Assembly: GCA_009760885.1 (NCBI GenBank)
Contig: CM019714.1
Span: forward strand, 5,962,812 to 6,026,811
Reading direction: 5' to 3'
DNA: 64,000 bases
Source: Achatina immaculata
Taxonomy: Eukaryota; Mollusca; Gastropoda; Stylommatophora; Achatinidae
Below are positions 14,101 to 26,100 of the stretch, piece after piece. The number at the start of each line of letters is the position of its first letter. The first letter of the stretch is position 1. The position numbers and the translations under genes were made by a program. The notes under the pieces were generated by a model, which worked only from the letters and a program-made list of their open reading frames with translations, was not told the origin of the DNA and did no database searches.

Positions 14101-17100
14101 AAATACTTGTCTGGCTTGACACTTTTGACGCAGGATACTTGTCACAATTCCTAATCTATAGTATCTGATAAAAATGGCACAATAACATTAACTCACTGCC
14201 TGCCATAGTTGATATCGTGATAACTTCTTATTAGTCTATTGACTGCCATTTTGTTTCATTGCAGCGTAAAACTATTGTAAAACTTTTGATTGTACACGAT
14301 TTATCTGTGCATGTCTGGTGACCTTTCATAGTTTAATCTAAAGTGTGGCTAACAACCGAGCGAAATAGATGTTTTAGCAGAGAAATTTCAGTATTTATTG
14401 TGATTTTGGAGGCATAAGGACATGTCCTATTACCCGACCACTGTTCCTGAATGTACCCCAAGTACATCGAGACCTATTAAATGGACTGGAGAAGTAGTTA
14501 GAAGGTTATTTCAGATTTTATTTTAGCGTGAATGCCACCACACGACAAGATCAGACGAAAATTTAATTACATTGTACATCTAGGCATCGCCGATGGTAAG
14601 CACTACACAATTATCAGCTAAAATCATCACACTACTTCTTTTTTTCCTAAAAAAAAACTATTCATTTATGAAATCTTCTTACATTTACAACTATTCATGC
14701 ACAATATGTATATTTTTAAAGTGGAAATACTTTGTACATTCACTTTTACAACTATACCCCATATACATACCAAGACCCGCGCTTTCTGTGTGGCAAAGAC
14801 AGGAACATCCACGTTTTTTTCTGTGGCACGGGAAGAGTTAACCTAGACTTCGTGACATAAATGTTACATATGTGCATCCTGACCTTTCCCTAGCTCTTCC
14901 CGTACCGCGCCGCCATTTAAGTCCAGTTGCGGTTTTACCGTTGGATCCCACGCCACCCTTTAAGTCTTCTGATTTGTTTCATTGAAAACTCGATGCAACT
15001 TTTCATTTAGCCAAACAGAACTCTTCTAGGCCAAAGTCTAGCTAGTTTAGCATCCGGTCATGCCGGAAAAGAAAGGAAATGAAGAAGTGGATCGATCTGA
15101 GTGTAAATTTTTCTACTTTAGTCGAGGTTGGTTGGTAGAATGGTCATACTGACCGACTAGACCTAGCTTACTAAATGTGTTTTTCACATCTGTAGACCTG
15201 TTAGATTTATTGGATATCAAAAGCATCTGCAATTATCGATATTTATGCACAGGTATACACATTCTGCATTGGATTCTGGCACATTTCAGGTATGTAAAAC
15301 TTTGATTTTAGTGCTCAGCCCTAAAAAAATATTTTTAGCGCCAAAAAGTCGTTCGATCTTTTCAGAATAGTTGATTTTTTCTATTATTTGTTTTTTTAAA
15401 ATGATAAATAACTTCATTTATGGAATCTTCTTTCATTTCCACTTATTTTAATATGAGATACACACGTGTTGATGAAGGAGTTTGTTTGTTACAATGAATT
15501 TTATAAAGGGACCCCCTTATATGAAAACACCCGCTCAGCCATGTAACATCATCATCGGTACCAATGTAACGTCCGTGTTTTTTTATGTGGTACGGAAAGA
15601 GCTAGGGCACTCTCTCATGAATGAAAAAAAACTAAATCTTTGGCACACCAAGTTACTCCTGACCAGCTCACTGTTATAACTTCTTGACCAGCTCACTGTT
15701 ACAACTTCTTGACCAGCTCACTGTTAAAACTTCTTGACCAGCTCACTGTTACAACTTCTTGACACACCAAGTTACTCCTAACCAGCTCACTGTTACAACT
15801 TCTTGACACACCAAGTTACTCCTGATCAGCTCACTATTACAACTTCTTGACCAGCTCACTGTCGCAACTTCCTGACCAGCTCACTGTCGCAACTTCTTGA
15901 CCAGCTCACTGTCGCAATTTCTTGACCAGCTCACTGTCACAATTTCTTGACGAGCTCACTGTCACAACTTTTTGACCAGCTCACTGTCACAATTTCCTGA
16001 CCAGCTCACTGTTACAACTTCCTGACCAGCTCACTGTTACAACTTCTTGACACACCAAGTTACTCCTAACCAGCTCACTGTTACAACTTCTTGACACACC
16101 AAGTTACTCCTAACCAGCTCTCTGTTATAACTTCTTGACACACCAAGTTACTCCTAACCAGCTCACTGTTACAACTTCTTGACAATCAGGTCCACTTAAG
16201 CCCTTCCTCCCTTTCTGCTTGTGTGCCCAATTCTTAACACTTTGGAAATAAAGATCAATCAATCAGTCAATATCAGCACAGGCTTGGCATCAGCTGTGGT
16301 GAAACTGATGGCAGTATTATTTACAAAAAAAAAAAAACAAATAAACATACCTCTCCCACACTCTTCATGGAGCTGCCAATGTCCCTGCTCATGTGTTGGA
16401 ATCTGTCCAAGTCCCAACGAGGTATTTTTGTCACAATGTAATCCAAACTGGGTTCAAAGCAGGCACTGGTCATTTGAGTTGTTGAATTGACAAGGCCTGG
16501 CAAATCCATTCCAAGAGCCAGTTTGGCTGCTACAAAGGCCAAAGGATATCTGGAATATAATAAACAGATCCAAATTAGATTTAAAGTGCTTCTGTTGTGC
16601 CAATCTGAATATTTAATTAACAATTATTGTACCCATATCTATTTTCAGAGCATTTTCTAAAACATTTGATGTCAGTTGGGAAGGGACTTGGAGATGGAAA
16701 AACCGCTTTGAACATAACGGCAGAAAAACACTGTGTTGGAAACTCTGTTAAATAATTTATGTTGTTGAAAACATTTTGTACTGACAAAAAAATTATCATA
16801 GTTTAATGTTACCATAAAAACTCTAGTTTTAATAGCCATTCACTGTCACAGCATTCTTCTTAAATCTGTACCTCCATGGAGCTTGTCTACATTCAGAATA
16901 TCTTTGCTCAAGGAATCCATGGAATATTTTGTTTGTGGTGTTAATTTTTTAAACCAGTAAAATGAATAAAGGAAGAATTTCAGGGCTAGCAAATTTTTCG
17001 TGTCTTCTTTTTTCTTCTTCAGCTTTCCGAGCCATTAAGATAAAGTTCGCCTCCATTCCTCTCTATTCCTAATCTTCTCTCTCCAGTTGGTGACACCAGT

Positions 17101-20100
17101 TTCTTTTATATCCTCTTATATGTTGTCTTTCCATCTCTGTCTTAGTCCACCCTTTGGTCTTGTTTCCCTCATCTCTTGTGCATACATCATTTTCATTTGT
17201 CTGTTCTCTTCCATTCTTTCTACATGCCCCAGCCAGCGTAGTCTGTTCAGTTTCAAGACATTTATAATTCATTGGGATTTAAATAAGCTGTTCAGTTCAG
17301 TGTTCTTTCTAGCTCTCCATTCTCCACTGTGGGTATCCTTTATTGGCCCAAAGATTCTTCTTAGGATCTTGTTCTCAAAGATCTGCAATGGTTGTTCATC
17401 TTTCTTTGTCATACTCCATGTTTCTAATCCATACATGATGGCTGGTCTTATTATAGTTTTAATTTCATATGTCACAAAAATTAAAACTGACACAACTCTT
17501 TTACGAGGGTTGTCACACAGTGAACTTTGATTTTTTAGCCACCTTTTCAGGCACCTGAACTTCAAAAGATGAAATCTAAATTTCATGAAACTCACAAATG
17601 CCCATTTGATGAAGCAATAGTTAGCAGTAAAATAGTCAAAATATTAAACACAATTTTTTTTTTACAATGATGCAGTAATTAATTTCATCAACCAACAAAA
17701 TGGCCTGATAGACACAGAAAACTAATTTCTTGATTAAGCCTTAAAAAACTGTTAATCTGTTCAGTGCAGGAGTAGCACAACTAATAGTGAGATGGCTTAT
17801 CAAGATGCAAAGAACAGGTTTTAGGACAGCTTTCGAACACTCCAGCCAATCCCAGCTGGAAGACAGAGAACATCTTTCTGCTAGCCTGGGCAAATCAGAT
17901 CACACTGCACACCAATATCAAGCGTAAGATGGTGCACAGATATCAACTGTAAGATGGTGCACAGATATCAATTGTAGGATGGTGCACAGATATCAACTGT
18001 AGGATGGTGCACAGATATCAAATATAAGATGGGTGATATCAGTCCTAAGAATATGGTAGCACAATAGCTGCTGAAAGCAAAGAAATAAAAAAGCATATTC
18101 TGAATAATGAAACAATTCATTAATGGACACATTAATTTGTAAATGAAAAAAAAAAGTACAAGATTAATGAAAAATGCACCACAGTGAGTCTCCCACTAGA
18201 AGCTCAACTCACCCAGTGGCTTTAGAAGCCAAAGCTGAACTGCGAGACAGCCTGGCATTAATTTCAATGATGCAGTACTCCAGCGAGTCTGGGTGAAGAG
18301 CATACTGAATGTTACACTCTCCCACAATGCCAAAGTGGCGCACAACCTACATTTGTGCAAAGAAAAGGACAAAAAAAATAAATCATAAAAGGTAAAACAA
18401 TAAATCAGCTTCATAAACTCTCTTTGTTTATTCAGTGAACTTGTTCATTTGAATTTCTTTAAGCAGTTTTTCTGCTTGTTCAAGAAGAAATCTCTTGAAA
18501 GACTTGAAGAATCAGTGAAATTTAAGTGTGGCTGAAATTAATATGCTGTGTTGGTGTGAACAGTTTAGCTGACTGCGACCTTAACAGTTATGGTTTTATA
18601 ACTCTCTACCATTACCTTCTAGAGCCCAGTTGTAGAAGTGAGTACATGACACATTCATGTTGCAGAAGACAAAACTTCCAAGACAGAAACCACCTGCCTG
18701 CAAGGTGAACCACACTGAACTTTGCATCACACTTGGCCAGCATGAATGATGAGAAAATAGGATGCCAAGCAAAGTTTGGTACCACGAACAAGGGCCCCTG
18801 ATCTGTCATATGCAACTACTTTATGTCCAGATTCTTACTAACACAGCATCAGACTGTTACCTTCAGCGCTGTCTCTCTCAGCATGTACTATTACCTTCAG
18901 CGCTGTCTCTCTCAGCATGTACTATTACCTTCAGCACTGTCTCTATCAGCATGTACTATTACCTTCAGCGCTGTCTCTATCAGCATGTACTATTACCTTC
19001 AGCGCTGTCTCTATCAGCATGTACTATTACCTTCAGTGCTGTCTCTATCAGCATGTACTATTACCTTCAGTGCTGTCTCTCTCAGCATGTACTATTACCT
19101 TCAGTGCTGTCTCTCTCAGCATGTACTTTCTTCAGTGCTGTCTCTCTCAGCATGTACTATTACCTTCAGTGCTGTCTTTCTCAGCATATGCTATTACCTT
19201 CAGTGCTGTCTCTCTCAGCATGTGGTATTCTGTGTTGGACAAAGTCTGACTGGGGGCCACCACTATGGAGTCTCCTAAAAGATTTCAAGAAAAAAATGGG
19301 GGAATAAAGATCTAACCACAAAAATTCCAAGAGCCAAAGCTTAAAACAGAAACATCTAGAACTGGCCACACCTTGTAAACAATGTTCTTTGATGTATACA
19401 AGGTCTCATTTCCTCTTCTGTAACTAATATTTTTTTCTTCCTTCACAACTACATCGGTGATGTTATGTCATCTTTTACTGACACTGTAATGGAGCAAACC
19501 TCAATGGTCAGCACTGATATCAGAACCAAGGAACCAAAATTATGACCTGGTCTGACCCTACACCATCTTCTGGTGATGTTCCTGGAATCAGGCTGTTGTG
19601 TTTCTTCAGGCTGACTGTGGTGAACAATGTTTTCCACAGTGGTGGAGCCTAACAAAAACCAAACCTACTTCTTAAGCTAAAACCACAATTAAAATGAGAC
19701 ACTGTAGCCAAGTACTAAGCCATGTTGGTAGCCATGTTTTAAGATCTTCACAATGATGCTGGCTGTAAGGAACAGAATTTATGGGGAGATCAGCTCCCAA
19801 CCAATCAAACACTCTCTCTGGTCCATGCCAATCTGGTGTTGGTTGTCATGAATTCAACAACCATCTATCCTTTGCTCTTTCTATAAGCTGTGTTTTGGAC
19901 TATACTCTATGCCACTATTTTAGTCCATCAAGAATCTTGTTTCTTTGTCTTCCTCTGTCCCTTTTTCTTTCCAGTTTTCCTGTTGTTATCAAGTGCTCCA
20001 GTTTGCCTCTTTTTAAAACATGTCCTACAAATCTGGTCTGTTGTGTTCTGAATTTTGCCATAATTTCTCTTTTTTTGTCCAGCCTCGCTTAGGACCTCTT

Positions 20101-23100
20101 CATTTGTTTTCTTGGCCGTCCATGATATTTCTCATCATTATGAACCACATCTCTGTCGCTTCCAGTAGATTTTGAGTGCTCTTTGTTATCATTCATGCTT
20201 CACATCCATATAATAATACGGGTACAATGTAACACTTTTTCTGGTGCTCATCGACAGAGCCTTATTGCACAGAATGTTTTTTATTTTCATACATGCCAAT
20301 TTGGCCTGGGCTATTCTGCTCCTTATTTTAGTTTCACATCTTCCGTCTTGTGTTATTATTGTTCCTAAATAGTTGAATTTGTCCACTTGCTTTAATTCTG
20401 TGCCTTTTACTTTGATGCTACATTTTGCTGGTGTTTCTTGGATATGACCATGACTTCTGTCTTATTATTATTTAAACTAAGTTCTTTCTCCTCACTTTTT
20501 TCTATGATTTTGTCTAACAAAGCTTGTAGCTTTTCTTCGCTTTGGGCTATCAGTACCATATCATCTGCATATCTTAAATTGTTTAGGTTGTATCCACCCA
20601 CTGCTATTCCAGCCATGTTTTCAAAGTGTCTCATGATCCTTTTACTACAGAGTGAGAAAAGGTCAGGGGATAAAACTCATCCTTGTCATATTCCTACTTC
20701 TATGTTCTGATACTCTCCTAATTTGATTATCAATCGAACACAGTAATATTAAGATTCACTACATATTCCACTCCATAGCAGAAATTATGGGGCTGCTATG
20801 AAAATCTATGAAAAGTTATAAGCACAAAAACCAAGTTAAGACTATTCAATTCAAATGTAATATCCACCCTCATTTATGCATGCGAAAGCTGGAAAACAAC
20901 TAAAGAAACAGAAAAGAAATTAGACTCTTTTGAAAACAAATGCCTAAGGAAAATACTCGGCATCAAGTGGAATGAATTCAAGAACAATGCAGAGATAAGA
21001 CAGATGACTGAACAACAACCAGTCTCACGGGTGATCAGGAAAAGGAGATGGACATATGTTGGCCACTTGATGAGAAGAAATGAGCAGAGAATCCCAAAAC
21101 AAGCTATCAAGTGGAACACAACAGGCCAAAGAAAAAGGGGCAGACCGCGTGAAACTCTGAAGAGAACATTATTATGAGAGGCCAAGTTAACAGGCATAAA
21201 ATCCTTTGTTGAGGTTGAAAGACTCGCCGAAGACAGGAAAAATTGGCGAACTACTTTGCGAGCCCTATGTGACGTCTAACGGCACGGGAAGGATATAAGA
21301 TATAAGATAAGATAAGATGAAAATCTGGAGAAAACTGTGGACTTCATCTCGATGATCAGGCGCCAGATTTAGCATAACCTAGTACACAAAAACTGGGGGT
21401 TAAGATGCTGCCTGATTTGACAGTCAATGACCCATAGTTGACATGCTAGCATCAAGGTTGGTAAACCATAACTGACCAAGATCCTGTCCCATTTCTCTGT
21501 TGGAACCCCCTAGCCTGGCTAATGGGCAGTGGTCACCACAGTTCCCATGGTGGTGGAGTCTGGTAAACAAGCACTGGATCGCCCTTGGCTTTTAGCTCCA
21601 CCCAGTCAGTCGTTTGCACGTCCCATGCGGAACTTTGCCTCCCTAACAGCTCTCCAGTAGGCCTCTCAGTTGTAAGCAAGATGCCCTGCTGCTGATGCAT
21701 CCATTTGCAGATTATCAACAATATCTTGCAGCCATCTTTGCCTTGGTCTTCCTCTCTTTCTTTTTCCCAAAATGTACTCTTCCAAGACAGTCTTCTCTAA
21801 ATTGTCATGAAGTTTAATGTGTCCAAAATATTTAAGTTTTCTCTCTTTAATCTTCTTTATTAGCCAGCTTTCTTCAATATTAAGTTTTTGTAGTATAGAT
21901 ATATTTGTTCTTTTTTGTGTCCATGATATTTGAAGAACTCTTCTGTAGCATTTACATTCAAAGGCATTTATGTGTTTCTCAGCTATTTTGTTAAGTGTCC
22001 AGGTCTCACAGGCATATGCTGCGATGGGAAAGAAGCATGCCCTTAAAATCTTATTTTTGTAGTTCTGTCTGTTCCTCTCCACAGATTCTTTAGTTGTTTT
22101 ACTTTTTGAAGAGCAATATATGTCCTCCTTTTAATTTCCCTCATTGTATCTCCATTATTAGTTAGTAGTGATCCAAGATAACTCTCCACTTCTTCCAATT
22201 TTTTATCATTTCAGCTGCCTTATTTGTTTTGTCAGTTGTCATCAGTTTAGCTCCATTCATGAACTTAAAAAACAGCCACCTAAACCTGCTCCCAAGCTGA
22301 CACACTGCTGTGCCTCAACAACTTCACCATGTCAGCATCCAAACAACACCAGCTGACCAGGGAAACAGAAACAGACATACTCAAAAACAGAAAAAAGAAG
22401 TCACTCTGTTCCAAATCATGCAGCTTCGAAAAGAAATTGTGAGTAAGTTTTCCTTCGAGGCTTCATTACCTGTGTGGATGCCAAGAGGGTCAAGGTTCTC
22501 CATGTTGCAGACTGTGATACAGTTGTCGTAGGCATCTCTCACAACTTCATACTCGACCTCCTTCCATCCAAGCAGCGACTGCTCCACCAGCAGCTGAGTT
22601 GTCATGGCAAAGGCCTGTCCAGACAAAATAACATTTTGGCAACACCAAGAAAAAAAAAAGTTCAAAATAATGATCAACTTCCTGCAAGGCGGTCAGTCTT
22701 GTGCAGTGTACAGGGGATAAACAAAGATTAAGAACATAACTGCTAGTATTAATGCTTCTACCCTTTAACTCATTAATCTTTTCAAATACAATTTTAAACA
22801 GTACACACTTGGCATTGAATACAATTTTAAACAGCACATCCTTGCCACTGAATTAAATTGATCTATTTGTCTACTACTCCATTTATTTGTTTCACCTTAC
22901 TGGAACTTACATAACAGGACAAAACTTAACTAAGAAACTAAGAAAGACAGAGACGTGCAAGACAAATTTACAAATCTTTGTTTGTCAGAAAGGCGTTGAT
23001 ATAAGACTGGAAAATATAAATTATGTATTGAAACAATTATAAGGAATTGCAAAACAAAATTATGAAAAAAAACTTTTAAACAAAAAGACAACAAAATTTA

Positions 23101-26100
23101 AGAGTTTGCCAATAAACCTGAGATCAAATGTCCATAAATTAACCTCAGTTTCACACAAATTAACTCTTGCAGTATCTAAGAACAAAAATAAAGTCCATTC
23201 AAGACATTAATATCACAACAGATCCCACACTAAGAATAAAGGTACTGAAATGTTGCCATACCTTGTCTGAAATATGTCTCAGCTCAGCCTCGTTGTTGGC
23301 CACGCCAGATCCAAGTCCACCCAGAGCGAAGGCAGCTCGAAGCATGACAGGGTAGCCAATTTGCTCAGCAGCCTTCACAGCATCCTCTGTTGTGTGGACT
23401 GCAATGCTTGGAGCAAGTTTCTCACCTATTTCCTGTTCATAATCACATCACATATGTGCAACATTACATAGTGCTGCTATATTTATGCATCACAAAGATC
23501 ATCACCATCATCTCTATCCAATGTAATCTTTGAATTTCCTTCAATGTTTTTTCATCTTGTCAGAAAAAAAAAAAGTCAGGACCAGGATTGTGGAGCTAAT
23601 GAAAAAGTATTTATCATTAAAAGACTTTCTAGTCTCATTGCCCTTTGCAAATGTCTTCATCCTTCGACCATGTAGAATATTACTTTCTAATCTTTTCCTT
23701 GCCCGTGCTAAAGTCATCTGAAGTTTTATTTCAAAATTCCAGGATATCTCTGTATGACAACAAAAGAATTTCACTATCATGTGTGTTGTATGGACCACAG
23801 ATTGAAAACAACTACTTTATAGAATAATATATAATAAAACAACTGCTTTATAGAATATATATTATAAAAACTGCTTTATAGAATATATATAATAAAACAA
23901 CTGCTTTACAGAATAATACATAATAAGTCTTTGAAAGCATCCAAAGAAAGTTATAAAGTGACATGGCATTCACATGCCAGAACTAATGACACTGGAAGAA
24001 TAAACAGTGATGATCAGAGAAGGAAAATGACAGCGTACATCTGTAATGGATTACTAAGATCATCAGTGACTGAAAGTAGTTTGTTTCTGGAGCTTTACCT
24101 TCAGTCTGTCTGCAAAAATTTGTCTGTCTTCAGTGGCTTCCACGCTTGAAATCTGAGTTCCCAGAACCTTGATGTTGTAATCTTTCAGAACTCCCTGTTT
24201 ATCCAACTCCAGACCTAGTAGGAAACCATTCATTAATTTAGTCATACACAAGTCATCATCACAATCTTTGGATGTAGTAACAAATCATTCATTAATTTAG
24301 TCATAAACAAGTCATCATCACATTCTTTGGATGTAGTAACAAATCATTCATTAATTTAGTCATAAACAAGTCATCATCACATTCTTTGGGTGTAGCAACA
24401 AACCATTCATTAATTTAGTCATACACAAGTCATCATGAAAAGCTTATCAGTTAGTCAACAGAGGCTGATAAAGTCACCATCAGCACAATGATTATCAACA
24501 AACAAACAAAAAAATTCTGTTAACAGTAATTTTACCAGTGCGTTTTTTCACTAAATATTAACAGCCTTTTTGTCTAGGAAACTGATTTTGACTCAAGTGG
24601 ACATCTTTTTTATGAGTAGTTAGTGTTCTCATATTATTAAATTTGTATATTTTGCATTACTGTTAGTCCAATGATAACTACAGGCATATTCTCCATCATC
24701 AAAATGTTATTTCTATTATTTTTTTATTTGGTGACTTCATTTCCATGAAATGCCTAACACTAAGAGATCTATAGATCAAGAGATTGATCAAAACTAATAG
24801 AAATGCAATTTCTAGAACTGATTTCTGGGATTCCTCTGGCTGAGAAATGGGTACTCAGATTGCTATGTAGAGGAAAACTGCCCTTGAAGTCAGAGAACAT
24901 CTCCCTGCATGGCAAGGCACATTAGACTGCATGTATCACATGACTGTCAGCAGATGAAAGAAAATATCATATGGAACTTTGTTTCACAAACATGGGCCTT
25001 TGCTCAAACCACAGTGGGTGAACAGAAAGAAAAAAATTTGAATGTGAAACTGTGGACCACTGTTATCATAACCACTACCATGGTTCCTATGGTGACAGAA
25101 ACAACAAAGTAGGAAACTCTTTAATCAGCCTACCACAGTTGAGAGCTATCTGACCACCCATGGACAGCAAGATTCCATCTGGACGCTCTTTATCGATGAC
25201 CTGTTTGATAAAGTCTGGATGAATAGGCAGGAAGTAGACAGTGTCTGCCTGTTTTTCTCCTTCAGCGTTTGTCTGAACCGAGGCAATGTTCGGATTCATC
25301 AAGACCACCTTTATGTTCTCCTCCTGTTACATTAAAAAAAACAAAACATTCTTTTGTTTCCAAGCCAGTTTATTTTTTTCTGAAACAAAACTAAACCATG
25401 CTAAAACATGCTAAAACATGCTAAAATAGTCAAATTAAATATGAATCAACATGTGGGAAATGAGCAATGGCTTCTTTGGCAAGAGAAGCCTAACTCCTTT
25501 AGGCATTCCATCAATACAAAAAAGGATAAATGACACTTGTTAGTAAGCAAAGACACTGGGACTGAAAGCACAACAACTCACTTCTGAAAGCTATGCTATC
25601 TGAAATCCAGGTCTTTATAACTTTTATATGCTATGGCACTTTTTTATAGCTAATCATAGTCTGTTATACTTGCATTTTTTTATACCTGCAGATCTTTTAC
25701 ACCTGCAGATCTTTTATACCTGCAGATCTTTTATACCTGCAGATCTGTTATACTGTGAAAGGCTTTAAGTCCTAACAACACAGATAATAATAAAAAGTCT
25801 GGATAAAAATAACTCTACATACAAATGTACAAAGCTAAAAACATTCCAGACACCCGTGATTTGTTTGGTGTAGACATTTTCTCTCACTCTTTGACCACAA
25901 GACCAAAAATCCCAAGACCACATAAATAAATTTGTAATAAATGCAAAGAAGTGACACAAGACCTATAATTAGTGTATATGGAAGTTTAAAATTTATACTT
26001 CTAAATAAAAAAAATGGAACAAAACCATACAGATGTAATTATTTTATTTGTAATTTTTTACAAAGCTATCTTTAGCCAAAATCAGTCAAAGTGTTAGTCT

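Noticed and set aside
19470..19660. Possible further copy of repeat S
   Set aside because: Only short words (GACCTGGTCTGACC, GGTGGAGCC) match, and order is uncertain, so it was not listed.
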